Source: Pseudopedobacter sp035496935
GTDB taxonomy: Bacteria > Bacteroidota > Bacteroidia > Sphingobacteriales > Sphingobacteriaceae
Assembly (NCBI GenBank): GCA_035496935.1
Contig: DATJED010000024.1
Location: 10,389-74,388, forward strand
DNA length: 64,000 nucleotides
Reading direction: 5' to 3'
Part shown: positions 1 to 8,929 of the stretch, in pieces
Position numbering within the stretch: position 1 is the first letter of the stretch
Layout: each line of letters opens with the position of its first letter
Made by a program: the position numbers and the translations under genes
Notes under the pieces: generated by a model
Database searches by the model: none
Told to the model about the DNA's origin: nothing
The model's input: only the letters and a program-made list of their open reading frames with translations

Positions 1-1
1 G

Positions 2-2302
2 GGCAAACTATATTTCGGGGGGTCATCTGGTTGTTTTATGCTAGACCCATCGGCAGTAAAGTACAATAAAAATATACCTCCCGTTGTAATCACCAATTTT
101 CAGATTTTCAATCGAAGTATTTTTGCTGGAACCAAAGATTCCCCGCTTACGAAATCCATCACCGAAACCAAAAAAATCACACTGTCGTATAGTCAGAACG
201 TTTTTTCCTTTGAAGTTGCGGCATTAGACTATAACGCACCCGAGAAAAACACTTACGCCTATAAGTTGCAAGGCTTTGATATGGACTGGATTTTCGCTGG
301 AAACGAGCGAAAGATATCCTATACCAACCTTGATCCTGGAACGTATACCTTACTAATAAAGGCGTCAAATAATGATGGCGTTTGGAATGAGCAAGGTGCT
401 TCACTTGAAATAGTTGTAAAGCCACCATTTTGGCTTACCTGGTGGTTTAAAATGCTAATAGTAATCGTTTGCTTAGCAATCGTTTATCTTATATTTAGAT
501 ATAGACTTGCTGCCATCAAAGCCCAAAGAAAACTTTTAGAAGAACAGGTAAAGCAACGGACGTTTGAACTTTCCCAAAAATCGATTGAGCTTGAAAATCA
601 AACTGTCAGTCTTCAGGCAGCTAATAACGAGCTACAAGAACAGGCTGAAGAGTTGCAAGTGCAATCCGAAGAGTTGCAAGCACAGTCGGAAGAACTGAAA
701 TCACAATCTGAATACCTTCACATATTAAATGAGCAACTCCATAAAAAAAGTATAGAGGCTGAGGAAGCAAACAAAGCAAAGAGCGCTTTTCTTGCAACGA
801 TGAGCCACGAAATAAGAACCCCAATGAATGGGGTAATCGGAATGACAGCACTATTAGCGCAAACGCCTTTGAATACTGAGCAACAAGAATATGTTAATAT
901 TGTAACTACTTCTGGCGAAGCATTAATGGGCGTAATTAATGATATTCTAGATTTCTCAAAAATCGAATCAGGAAGCTTGGAGTTAGAGGAAAAGGATTTC
1001 AACCTGCGTAAGTGTTTGGAAAATGTAATGGATGTATTTGCGAACAAGGCCGCTGAGAGCAAGATAGATTTGGTTTTTGAGATAGATCCTCTTGTTCCGG
1101 AAATTATCGTTGGCGACGGTTTTCGCCTCCGTCAAATTTTACTGAATTTAATAAGTAACGCAATAAAATTCACCCAAGAGGGTGAGGTATTTATTAAAAC
1201 CGAATTCGAGAAGAGGCTTGGAGATAAATTTTCTGTCCGTTTCGAAATAAAAGATACGGGAGCAGGAATTCCTAAAGATAAATTAAACAGACTTTTTAAA
1301 GCCTTTTCACAAGTAGATTCTTCTACTACGCGTAAATACGGCGGTACAGGTTTGGGTCTAGTGATCAGCAAGAGGCTTGTAAACTTGATGGGCGGTGATA
1401 TTGGTGTTGATAGTGAAGAAGGTTTAGGCACTACTTTTTATTTCAATATTATTTCGTCGTATTCGGTTTCATCTCTTAAAGCGAACGTTTCCGTGAATGA
1501 TAACGTAAGCGGAAAACGGGCTTTATTGGTCGATGATAATCAAACTACTTTGTCGGTTTTAAAGCAACAATTAGAGATGCTTTGTTTAGAAGTAACAACA
1601 GCTTCTTCTGGCGCCGGCGCCCTAGACGTTTTAACAAGAGATAAAAATTATCAACTAATTATTTCTGATTTTGAAATGCCGCAAATGGATGGTGTACAAT
1701 TGTCCATAGCCATTAAAGCAACTATGCCAACTACGCCAATTGTATTGTTGAGTAATTTAGGAGTTGAAGTTAATTCGAAGCATGCCAGTCTTTTCGGTGC
1801 TGTTTTAAACAAGCCTGTCAAACAACACCAGTTGTTTAACGCAGTGTTGTTGTTGTTAAACCCGGAAGGTTTGGTACACGTGAAGAAGGAAAAGGTTAAA
1901 TTGGATGAGCCCTCTAAAACATTACTGGCTGTAGCCAATCCGCTGGATATCCTGGTGGCAGAAGACAACTTAATTAACCAGAAATTGGTTACGCTGGTGC
2001 TTCGTAAGTTGGGCTACCAGCCCGATATTGCAAATAATGGGAAAGAGGCGGTGGAGATGCTTACGAAAAAAGCGTACGATTTGATTTTGATGGATATGCT
2101 GATGCCCGAAATGGACGGAATCGAAGCAACAAAACTAATCCGGCAAAGTAAGATGCACCAACCAAAAATTATAGCACTTACTGCAAACGCGATTTCCGAA
2201 GACCGAGAAATTTGTTTAAATGCCGGAATGGATGATTATTTAACCAAACCATTTAAACAGGATGATTTTATACGAGCGCTTATGAATGTAACTCGGTCCT
2301 AA
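2..2302 (+). CDS. Hybrid sensor histidine kinase/response regulator, 5' truncated by window edge
   Basis: The reading frame is open from base 2, so the gene starts upstream; the Met at 38 is internal. The visible part begins in the last beta-propeller repeat (LYFGGSSG) and continues into a Y_Y_Y domain (about residues 40-140, counting from base 2). A single membrane helix follows (about 149-167), then a Gln/Glu-rich coiled coil with repeats of the type QSEELQAQSEEL, HisKA with phospho-acceptor His269 (SHEIRTPMNG), HATPase (GGTGLGL) and two receiver domains (LVDDN...SDFEMPQMDG and VAEDN...MDMLMPEMDG). It should sense a periplasmic signal, and its output is phosphotransfer because no DNA-binding domain is present. 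The ligand cannot be told. Family call is firm; the missing N-terminus should be most of the propeller. Confidence 0.93.
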   Translation, partial: GKLYFGGSSGCFMLDPSAVKYNKNIPPVVITNFQIFNRSIFAGTKDSPLTKSITETKKITLSYSQNVFSFEVAALDYNAPEKNTYAYKLQGFDMDWIFAGNERKISYTNLDPGTYTLLIKASNNDGVWNEQGASLEIVVKPPFWLTWWFKMLIVIVCLAIVYLIFRYRLAAIKAQRKLLEEQVKQRTFELSQKSIELENQTVSLQAANNELQEQAEELQVQSEELQAQSEELKSQSEYLHILNEQLHKKSIEAEEANKAKSAFLATMSHEIRTPMNGVIGMTALLAQTPLNTEQQEYVNIVTTSGEALMGVINDILDFSKIESGSLELEEKDFNLRKCLENVMDVFANKAAESKIDLVFEIDPLVPEIIVGDGFRLRQILLNLISNAIKFTQEGEVFIKTEFEKRLGDKFSVRFEIKDTGAGIPKDKLNRLFKAFSQVDSSTTRKYGGTGLGLVISKRLVNLMGGDIGVDSEEGLGTTFYFNIISSYSVSSLKANVSVNDNVSGKRALLVDDNQTTLSVLKQQLEMLCLEVTTASSGAGALDVLTRDKNYQLIISDFEMPQMDGVQLSIAIKATMPTTPIVLLSNLGVEVNSKHASLFGAVLNKPVKQHQLFNAVLLLLNPEGLVHVKKEKVKLDEPSKTLLAVANPLDILVAEDNLINQKLVTLVLRKLGYQPDIANNGKEAVEMLTKKAYDLILMDMLMPEMDGIEATKLIRQSKMHQPKIIALTANAISEDREICLNAGMDDYLTKPFKQDDFIRALMNVTRS

Positions 2303-2448
2303 TCTTTCTTGGGCGAGGTCCTCAAAAGTAGCAGCTATGCCGATTATCTTGCATATTAATTAATTTTAAAAAGGAGGGGTAACAATTTTTGACATCGGTT
2401 TATATAAAGGAAACAATAATCATTATTTAACCTTTAAAAAGAACAGTC

Positions 2449-3021
2449 ATGAAAAATTCAATTAAAATCATCGGAACTTTAGCAGTTATTTTGTCAATCA
2501 CATTTGCTTGCAAAAAAGACAAGCAAGACATCAAATTAGAAGAGCAGGGAAAAATTTCTGCACCTATTAAAATGGCTACCATGGCAGGCAAATCTGAAAA
2601 TGCGATAATTGTAGGCACAAATGCCGAACTTGAAGCTGCTTTTAGCGGTAAACAGGATATTATTTATCTTGAAAAAGTAGCTGAAAAAAATAACTTATTT
2701 ATTCCTGTAACTGGAACTACTGGTCCGGTAGACCCGGTAGACCCATCAGAACTTTGTTGGGATGAAATTAACAGTTATTATAGCGAACATATTGACGGTT
2801 GGTTAAGCATTGCTAATCAAACTTGCAAACCTTATACCGTATGTATTACTTGCCCTAACGCTGGTGGTGGTTTATATGTAATGTATGTGATAAAACCGAC
2901 ATCGCCTAAGTGTAATATTGCAGAAGCAACAGCGGTGCTTTACAACTTTAGTAAGTTTAATTTTACGGTTGGAGATTATGAGAGCGAGGCAGTTGCCGCT
3001 TATATTAATCCAAGAAATTAA
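2449..3021 (+). CDS. Small secreted lipoprotein of unknown function
   Basis: A 190-residue protein with an N-terminal signal ending in a lipobox-like SITFAC (Cys21), then a Lys/Asp-rich linker, so it should be lipid-anchored. The middle holds a short proline-rich linker (TTGPVDPVDP) followed by a Cys-containing C-terminal domain (LCWDE...CKPYTVCITCPNAGGG) with several cysteines that could form disulfides. I do not recognise the family. It is preceded by a 146-bp spacer after the kinase gene and followed by a strong terminator, so it is probably monocistronic. Confidence 0.75.
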   Translation: MKNSIKIIGTLAVILSITFACKKDKQDIKLEEQGKISAPIKMATMAGKSENAIIVGTNAELEAAFSGKQDIIYLEKVAEKNNLFIPVTGTTGPVDPVDPSELCWDEINSYYSEHIDGWLSIANQTCKPYTVCITCPNAGGGLYVMYVIKPTSPKCNIAEATAVLYNFSKFNFTVGDYESEAVAAYINPRN

Positions 3022-3037
3022 GATTCAGCCTTTTAAT

Positions 3038-3080
3038 AAAAGCACAAAAGTCACTTGAATTTAGTGGCTTTTGTGTTTTA
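3038..3080 (+). terminator. Intrinsic terminator after the lipoprotein gene
   Basis: Near-perfect inverted repeat: AAAAGCACAAAAGTCACT, a 7-base loop, then AGTGGCTTTTGTGTTTT ending in T-rich sequence. The A-rich 5' side means it can also work on the other strand for the convergent hom gene. Confidence 0.8.
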
Positions 3081-3128
3081 TATTGTTTTTTTATGAGATT
3101 ACTTTAATAATTATGTGCTGAAAATTGA

Positions 3129-4367
3129 TTAATCGATATTACAACAAACTTCTTCCACCACTTCCGCCGCTTTTTCAGAAACGTAATTACCGGTATCAGC
3201 AATAAAAGCGCCGTCATCCAATATCAATTTTTTCGCTTTAAAAATATCGTCTAGCTTTATTGAACCTACTACATAATGATATTGTTTGCAGGAAAAACGT
3301 TCCTCAATATCTATAAAAGGTAGTTTTTTAACCAAGCTTTCCTCGTTAAACCGCAAATACACCTGGATGATTTCGTTATTGTTGAAGTTTATTTTTTCCT
3401 CTACCAACGTTTTTTTGTACTCGTAGCGGTAATCATATCTCAACGCAGAAATATCAGAGAAAACAGCAGCGCCCGTAGGATGCCCGCCAGCACCTTTACC
3501 GAAGAAAAACTGTTGATCTGCAAAAGCAGCCTGTACGCTTACACCGTTATATTCGTTTTCCACGTTAAACAAAAAATCATCTTTCTTCACCAGCTTCGGC
3601 AATACGTAAATGCTTACTTCGTTGTCGTTCTGCTTTTTAGCAACCGGTACCAATTTCAGTTTCTGGCCTTTCTCTTTAGCATATTGCAAATCGCTATTTT
3701 GCAAATTTTGGATGCCGATGTTTAAAATATCATCCGGATTTACAAACAAACCGTAGGCGTGGGCAGTTGCAATGGCAACTTTGTATTTTGCGTCGTATCC
3801 GCCAACGTCTAAAGTTGGGTCGGTTTCGGCAAAGCCTAATTCCTGGGCTTTTTTCAGTGCATCGCTATAGCTTTGGTTTTCGTTAAAAACTTTCGATAAA
3901 ATGTAGTTAGACGAGCCGTTAAAAATTCCACTTACGGCAAACAAAAGCTCATTGTCGTAATATTCCTCCAAATTTCTGATGATTGGGATACTCCCACAAA
4001 CTGCACCTTCGTAAAGTAACGAAGTTCCGTTTTCGTGTTGTAGCTTTACCAGTTCTTCTAAATGCAGGGCAATCATTTTTTTGTTTGCAGAAACTACATT
4101 TTTTCCGTTTTTAAGAGCGTAAGCTACAATCTCATAAGCGGCATCGGCATCGTTGATCAGCTCAATAATGGTGTTTATTTCTGGGTCATTTAAAATCTCC
4201 CATCTATCGGTAGTGAAAAGCTCTGCAGGCAAAGTACGTTTCTTAGACGGGTCTTTGATAGCAATTTTTTTAAACTCCAAGTTCAAATTCCTGCTAACCG
4301 TGATGTCGTATAAACCCTGGCCAACTACTCCAAACCCAAATAAACCTATGTTTAGTTTTTTGCTCAT
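3129..4367 (-). CDS. hom: Homoserine dehydrogenase
   Basis: Catalyses NAD(P)H-dependent reduction of aspartate semialdehyde to homoserine, the branch point to threonine and methionine. The 412-residue protein opens with a Rossmann motif (IGLFGFGVVGQG) and carries the family core ANKKMIALHLEEL, GAVCGSIPIIRNLEEY, FNGSSNYIL and the substrate-site stretch ELGFAETDPTLDVGGYDAKYKVAI. A C-terminal extension of about 90 residues may be regulatory but I cannot assign it to ACT with confidence. It lies 110 bp downstream of metY on the same strand and probably shares the riboswitch-controlled transcript, supplying homoserine for methionine synthesis. Confidence 0.93.
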   Translation of the reverse strand: MSKKLNIGLFGFGVVGQGLYDITVSRNLNLEFKKIAIKDPSKKRTLPAELFTTDRWEILNDPEINTIIELINDADAAYEIVAYALKNGKNVVSANKKMIALHLEELVKLQHENGTSLLYEGAVCGSIPIIRNLEEYYDNELLFAVSGIFNGSSNYILSKVFNENQSYSDALKKAQELGFAETDPTLDVGGYDAKYKVAIATAHAYGLFVNPDDILNIGIQNLQNSDLQYAKEKGQKLKLVPVAKKQNDNEVSIYVLPKLVKKDDFLFNVENEYNGVSVQAAFADQQFFFGKGAGGHPTGAAVFSDISALRYDYRYEYKKTLVEEKINFNNNEIIQVYLRFNEESLVKKLPFIDIEERFSCKQYHYVVGSIKLDDIFKAKKLILDDGAFIADTGNYVSEKAAEVVEEVCCNID

Positions 4368-4405
4368 TTATGCTATTCTTAAATTATTGTGTGCGGGATG
4401 GTTTA

Positions 4406-4436
4406 TTGAGCGAAAACTTAAACGGTTTCCGCTCAA
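4406..4436 (-). other. Intercistronic hairpin between metY and hom
   Basis: Inverted repeat TTGAGCGGAAAC / GTTTTCGCTCAA (11 of 12 pairs, 7-base loop). There is no T-run behind it, so it looks like an mRNA-stability or partial attenuation hairpin rather than a full terminator. Function is inferred. Confidence 0.5.
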
Positions 4437-4477
4437 TTCAGCTTTAAAAAACAATCCCAAACAATTTCTCGTTAAAA

Positions 4478-5782
4478 TTATTTAACAGCAGCCAATGCTT
4501 GTTCAATATCTGCTTTGATATCGTCAAGATGTTCGATACCAACAGATAACCTTAATGAAGTTGGCGTAACGCCTGATGCCAATTGTTCTGCATCGGTTAA
4601 TTGCTGGTGTGTGGTGATAGAAGGTTGAATAATTAATGTTTTGGTATCACCAACATTTGCTAAGTTGCTGATCATTTTTAAGTTATCAACAAATTTAGCG
4701 CAGTTTTCTTTTCCGCCTTTAAGCTCAAATGATAGTACAGCGCCAAATCCTTTTTTAAGATATTTTTTTGCATTTTCATGAGCTGTGCTACTTGCTAAGC
4801 CCGGATAATTAACCTTTTCAACGCTTGGGTGCTTTTCTAACCATTCGGCAATGGCCTGCGTATTTTGGATGTGACGTTCCATACGAAGCGACAAAGTTTC
4901 GATTCCTTGTAACAATAAGAAAGAGTTGAAAGGCGAAATAGCCTGACCAAAGTCTCTTAAACCTTCTACACGGGCTCTAATTGCAAACTGGATGTTTCCG
5001 AAAGGCCCATTGCTGCCAAAAACATCATTGAACACTAATCCATGATAACCTTCGGATGGTTCAGAGAATTGCGGAAATTTTCCATTGCCCCAATTGTAAT
5101 TTCCACCATCTACAACCACTCCTCCAATGCTGGTTCCATGTCCGCCAATCCACTTGGTGGCGGCATGTACTACTACGTGAGCACCATGTTCAAACGGACG
5201 GAAAAGGTAACCACCACCCGCAAAAGTGTTGTCTACAACAAAAGGAATGTCATGTTTGTTAGCTACCGCAGCAATTCCTTCAAAATCTGGAACGCTAAAC
5301 TCCGGGTTGCCGATGGTTTCTACGTAAATTGCTTTGGTTTTATCGTCAATTAGTTTTTCTATGCTTGCCGCTTTATCGTTTTCAGCAAATCTTGCTTCGA
5401 TACCTAAGCGTTTAAAAGCAACTTTAAATTGGTTGTAGCTACCTCCGTATAAAAACGGACTAGTTACAAAGTTATCTCCCGCTTCTAAAATATTGTTAAG
5501 TGCCAAAAACTGAGCAGCCATGCCTGATGAGGTAGCAACAGCAGCAACTCCGCCTTCAAGCGCAGCAATTCTTTTTTCGAAAACATCCGTAGTAGGATTC
5601 ATGATACGGGTGTAAATATTTCCGAATTCTTTTAAAGCGAACAGATTTCCTCCATGTTCGGAGTTTTTAAAATTATATGAGGTAGTTTGGTAAATAGGAA
5701 CTGCTCTGGAACCGGTTGTAGGATCTGGTTCTTGCCCTGCGTGTATCTGTAAAGTTTCGAATTTTAAGTTTTCTGTTGACAT
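4478..5782 (-). CDS. metY: O-acetylhomoserine sulfhydrylase (PLP-dependent)
   Basis: Makes homocysteine from O-acetylhomoserine and sulfide in direct sulfhydrylation. The 434-residue protein has the Cys/Met-metabolism PLP enzyme layout: FETLQIHAGQEPDPTTGSRA at the N-terminus, the cofactor-binding YTRIMNPTTDVFEKRIAALEGG, FVVDNTFAGGGYLFRPFEHGA and the lysine region ATKWIGGHGTSIGG where PLP is bound, with SLRLSVGIEH at the C-terminus. The insertion typical of MetY (YHGLVFNDVFG) separates it from MetB/MetC. The SAM riboswitch and a Cys/Met-rich leader ORF precede it; hom follows. Confidence 0.95.
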   Translation of the reverse strand: MSTENLKFETLQIHAGQEPDPTTGSRAVPIYQTTSYNFKNSEHGGNLFALKEFGNIYTRIMNPTTDVFEKRIAALEGGVAAVATSSGMAAQFLALNNILEAGDNFVTSPFLYGGSYNQFKVAFKRLGIEARFAENDKAASIEKLIDDKTKAIYVETIGNPEFSVPDFEGIAAVANKHDIPFVVDNTFAGGGYLFRPFEHGAHVVVHAATKWIGGHGTSIGGVVVDGGNYNWGNGKFPQFSEPSEGYHGLVFNDVFGSNGPFGNIQFAIRARVEGLRDFGQAISPFNSFLLLQGIETLSLRMERHIQNTQAIAEWLEKHPSVEKVNYPGLASSTAHENAKKYLKKGFGAVLSFELKGGKENCAKFVDNLKMISNLANVGDTKTLIIQPSITTHQQLTDAEQLASGVTPTSLRLSVGIEHLDDIKADIEQALAAVK

Positions 5783-5845
5783 TGTTCTAAATGTTTAAAA
5801 GTGAATAATTTTGAAATTTGAGGGGATGTTGTGAAAATTCAAACA

Positions 5846-5859
5846 TCGGCCGAAGCCAA
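5846..5859 (-). other. UUCG-loop hairpin between leader ORF and metY
   Basis: On the minus strand TTGGC-TTCG-GCCGA forms a short stem with the very stable UUCG tetraloop, beginning about 9 bases after the stop codon of the Cys/Met-rich leader ORF and 64 bases before the metY start. It could be part of a switching structure coupled to leader translation. No long T-run follows, so classical termination is not evident. Confidence 0.4.
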
Positions 5860-5868
5860 ACATAATAA

Positions 5869-5976
5869 TTAACACATACAAAAACACATGCAACTTGGAA
5901 ATACAGGTTGTAGCGTTTTAATTTTTTGACCTTTTAACAAGGTACTTAATCGTGATGGAAAATTAATTTTTTTCAT
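5869..5976 (-). CDS. Cys/Met-rich leader peptide upstream of metY
   Basis: A 35-codon ORF starts with ATG at 5976, nine bases after the 3' edge of the SAM riboswitch, and stops with TAA at 5871-5869. It reads MKKINFPSRL... and ends in CMCFCMC: four Cys and two Met codons among the last seven. The basic, Leu/Lys-containing body and the terminal run of the amino acids made by the downstream pathway are what a ribosome-stalling attenuator peptide looks like (compare trp or his leaders). Function is inferred; the ORF itself and its codons are read directly. Confidence 0.65.
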   Translation of the reverse strand: MKKINFPSRLSTLLKGQKIKTLQPVFPSCMCFCMC

Positions 5977-5984
5977 GCCATTAA

Positions 5985-6086
5985 ATTTATATCTCCCTTT
6001 TCGGGCTAGGAATTGGCACCTTCTCTTTTATGTTAAGGGTTGCCAGTGGGTCTGTGAGCCTAATCTCTCGCCACTTCTTTATAAAT
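5985..6086 (-). promoter_or_regulatory. SAM-I (S-box) riboswitch controlling metY-hom
   Basis: The minus strand carries the S-box core in order: GAGAGATTAGGCTCACAGAC, then CCACTGGCAACC, then AAGGTGCCAATTCCTAGCCC, closed by a P1 helix ATTTATA (6086-6080) with TATAAAT (5991-5985). This is the class that binds S-adenosylmethionine and lowers expression of methionine genes. About 200 nt separate it from the metY start; I see no obvious intrinsic terminator there, so the expression platform may be translational or linked to the leader ORF. Confidence 0.93.
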
Positions 6087-6136
6087 CAAGACCTATTTTA
6101 AGGAATTGATTTTGGTATCTCAACCAAATAATGATG

Positions 6137-6167
6137 CGAAGATAGGCGCTGAATAGGTGAAAAACAA
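6137..6167 (-). promoter_or_regulatory. Candidate promoter of the metY-hom transcript
   Basis: Minus-strand TTG (6167-6165), 20-bp spacer, TATCTTCG (6144-6137), one mismatch from the Bacteroidota -7 consensus TAnnTTTG. It would start transcription about 45 bases upstream of the riboswitch. Confidence 0.45.
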
Positions 6168-6342
6168 GATAATATTTGGATTTATTTTTAAAAAGTCGGT
6201 TTAGAACGTTTACAACGACATTTATCTAAATATTTTTTAACCAGGTTGGTAACGTTTAAACGAGTGCCTAACCAATGCAAACAATTGAAATTAATATTGT
6301 TAAAAATGCAGATTTATAAAGCTTAAAATTTAATTTCGCAAC

Positions 6343-7692
6343 ATGCAATCTTTTGATATAGATAAAACCGACATCCTAAAGATTAAACAGGCGTTGGAGG
6401 GAGATGAGCAGGAACTTTTGTTGTTGGTTCAGGATTATCATGCTTCAGAAATTGCAATTTTATTTGAATCGATTCCGCTAGAGGCTCAAAAGCGTATAAT
6501 TAATATTTTGCCGGTAGATGTGGCTTCAGAAATTATTTCTGAAATGAGCCACGAATCGCATCCCGAAGAGCTTTTAATAGACTTAGAGCCTGAGAAACGC
6601 CAGGAAATTGTTGAGGAGCTGGATTATGACGATGCTACCGACATTATTTCCCAAATGCATGAAGATCATCAGCATGAGATTTTAGGGGAGATGGACAAAG
6701 AGGATGCGGTAAACATCCGTAACCTAATGACCTATGCCGAGGATACCGCTGGTGGGTTAATGAATACTGAGGTGATTAAGGTGGATGCCGAGATGACCAA
6801 AAAACAGGCTATCGATCAAATTATCCTCCAAAGCGAAGAAATAGAAGAATTTTACACCATTTATGTGGTCGATCATTTTGATGTTTTACAAGGAATTGTG
6901 TCTTTAAAAGATATCATCAAATCAAAAGCGAGTGCAAGAATTTCTGATTTGGTGAACTCTGATTTTGTGTACGTAAAAGCCAGTACAGACCAAGAGGAAG
7001 TAGCCGATTTAATTTCGCAGTACAACCTAACAAGTATCCCGGTGGTGGATGTAAATATGAAATTGCTGGGCCGTGTAACTTTTGACGACGTGATTGACGT
7101 TATGGAAGAAGAAAGCACAGAAGATATATTGAAGTTTTCTGGGGTTTCGCAGGATGAAGAACTAAGCGGTAACTGGGTTGAGGCGGTAAAATCTCGTTTA
7201 CCTTGGTTAATTTTAAATTTAGGAACGGCTTTTTTGGCTTCGTCTGTAATCAGATATTTTGAACCGACGGTGTCAAAAATTGTCGTTTTAGCGGGCTATA
7301 TGACGATTATTGCCGGAATGGGGGGCAATGCGGCAACACAGGCGCTTGCGGTTACCATACGTAGGATTACTTTAAGTGATTTAACAGATCGGCAGGCTTA
7401 TCAAACTGTAATTAAGGAACTTACTGTTGGCTTAATTAATGGTGCGGTAAACGGTTTTATCGTGTGTGTTTTCGCCTATTTTTATGATGACAATTTGATG
7501 TTAGGCGTGGTGATTTTTATCGCGATGACGGGGAATCTGCTAATTGCAGGTGTTACTGGCGCCGGGATTCCTTTGGTTTTGAAACGTGTAGGTGTTGATC
7601 CTGCTATAGCTTCGTCCATCATTATTACAACCTTCACCGACGTTTTTGGATTTTTACTTTTATTGGGCTTAGCCTCTAAATTATTACTATAA
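6343..7692 (+). CDS. mgtE: MgtE-type magnesium transporter
   Basis: Imports Mg2+ across the inner membrane, gated by cytosolic Mg2+. The 449-residue protein has the MgtE N domain of acidic helical repeats (about 10-130; DVASEIISEMSHE, DDATDIISQMHED), two CBS domains (about 135-255; ending TFDDVIDVMEEESTEDILKFSG) and a five-helix membrane domain (about 285-449) with the family signature AGMGGNAATQALAV and TGNLLIAGVTGAGIPLVL. Full length. Divergent from the metY operon. A TAATTTCG box ends only 4 bases before the ATG, so the transcript may have almost no leader. Confidence 0.95.
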   Translation: MQSFDIDKTDILKIKQALEGDEQELLLLVQDYHASEIAILFESIPLEAQKRIINILPVDVASEIISEMSHESHPEELLIDLEPEKRQEIVEELDYDDATDIISQMHEDHQHEILGEMDKEDAVNIRNLMTYAEDTAGGLMNTEVIKVDAEMTKKQAIDQIILQSEEIEEFYTIYVVDHFDVLQGIVSLKDIIKSKASARISDLVNSDFVYVKASTDQEEVADLISQYNLTSIPVVDVNMKLLGRVTFDDVIDVMEEESTEDILKFSGVSQDEELSGNWVEAVKSRLPWLILNLGTAFLASSVIRYFEPTVSKIVVLAGYMTIIAGMGGNAATQALAVTIRRITLSDLTDRQAYQTVIKELTVGLINGAVNGFIVCVFAYFYDDNLMLGVVIFIAMTGNLLIAGVTGAGIPLVLKRVGVDPAIASSIIITTFTDVFGFLLLLGLASKLLL

Positions 7693-7846
7693 TTGCAGAT
7701 AGATTAAAAATGTCGGCAGTGTTTCGTCCGCGGTCCGAAGACGGCGTTAGACAACTAACTGATATGCCAATCTTAGTTATATCGACTAAATAAAATTCAA
7801 TAAGCTCTGTGGACTTCGGTCTCCCGACTTTAAACTATAAAAGCAA

Positions 7847-8830
7847 ATGCAAACAAAACACAACTGGACCAAAGAAGAAATTTTAGCTATTTATAACAAA
7901 CCTTTTTTAGATTTAGTTTACGAAGCGGCGACTATTCATCGTGAAAATAAAGATTATTCAGAAGTTCAAATAAGCTCTCTAATTTCCATTAAAACAGGTG
8001 GTTGTCCAGAAGATTGTTCGTATTGTCCGCAGGCTGCCCGCTATCATACCGATGTTGAAGTACAATCAATGATGAAAGTTGATGAGGTAATTGGTTTAGC
8101 GCAAAAAGCAAAAGACGGTGGAGCCTCAAGATTGTGTATGGGAGCGGCTTGGAGAGAAGTACGTGACAACCGTGATTTTGACAAAGTGATTGACATGGTA
8201 AAAGCCGTAAACGATATGGATATGGAAGTTTGCTGTACCTTAGGGATGTTAAATGCGCATCAGGCACAACGTCTTTCGGACGCAGGTTTATACGCTTACA
8301 ACCACAATTTAGATACTTCTGAAGAAGATTATAGCCGTATTATTTCAACTCGTACTTACGATGATCGACTGCAAACTATTGAAAATGTGCGCAAAGCTAA
8401 TTTAACGGTTTGTAGTGGTGGAATCATTGGTTTAGGCGAAACCGTGAACGATAGGGTAGCAATGTTGCAAGTTTTAGCCAATATGCCACAACACCCAGAA
8501 TCTGTGCCGGTGAATGCCTTAGTTCCTGTAAAGGGTACGCCATTGGCAGATCAGCCACGTGTTGAGATTTGGGATATGGTGCGGATGATTGCGACCGCCC
8601 GAATTATTATGCCTAAAAGCGCTGTACGTTTATCTGCCGGACGTAATGAGATGAGCGTTTTAGAGCAGGCTTTTTGTTTTATGGCCGGTGCAAACTCCAT
8701 CTTCGCCGGAGATAAGTTGCTAACTACACCAAATCCAGATTTTAAAGACGATATGGCGATGTTTGAGCTTTTAGGGTTAAAAACCCGCAAAGCGTTCAAA
8801 AACGGCAGACCTAACGAGTTAGTTCATTAG
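7847..8830 (+). CDS. bioB: Biotin synthase
   Basis: Radical-SAM enzyme that inserts sulfur into dethiobiotin, the last step of biotin synthesis. The 327-residue protein carries the SAM-cluster motif C-x3-C-x2-C (Cys53, Cys57, Cys60 in GGCPEDCSYCPQ), then MGAAWREVRD, CCTLGMLN, YNHNLDTS and the second-cluster Arg/Cys region (VRLSAGRNEM). It ends soon after FAGDKLLTTPNP, as normal for BioB. No other bio gene is next to it; upstream spacer of 154 bp has no recognisable operator. Confidence 0.97.
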   Translation: MQTKHNWTKEEILAIYNKPFLDLVYEAATIHRENKDYSEVQISSLISIKTGGCPEDCSYCPQAARYHTDVEVQSMMKVDEVIGLAQKAKDGGASRLCMGAAWREVRDNRDFDKVIDMVKAVNDMDMEVCCTLGMLNAHQAQRLSDAGLYAYNHNLDTSEEDYSRIISTRTYDDRLQTIENVRKANLTVCSGGIIGLGETVNDRVAMLQVLANMPQHPESVPVNALVPVKGTPLADQPRVEIWDMVRMIATARIIMPKSAVRLSAGRNEMSVLEQAFCFMAGANSIFAGDKLLTTPNPDFKDDMAMFELLGLKTRKAFKNGRPNELVH

Positions 8831-8929
8831 CATGGTTAAATGAGTGAAGGACTGGATGAGAGAAGGGTTAGATAACTATCCTGCAAGCCAGTCCCATATC
8901 TGTCATCTCCATACTCATATCTAAAAAAG

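Noticed and set aside
7693..7846. 27-codon frame and GC-richer palindrome traces before bioB
   Set aside because: The short frame reads a decayed repeat (CGGTCCGAAGACGG type) and shows no initiation or conservation clue; not called as a gene or as a riboswitch.
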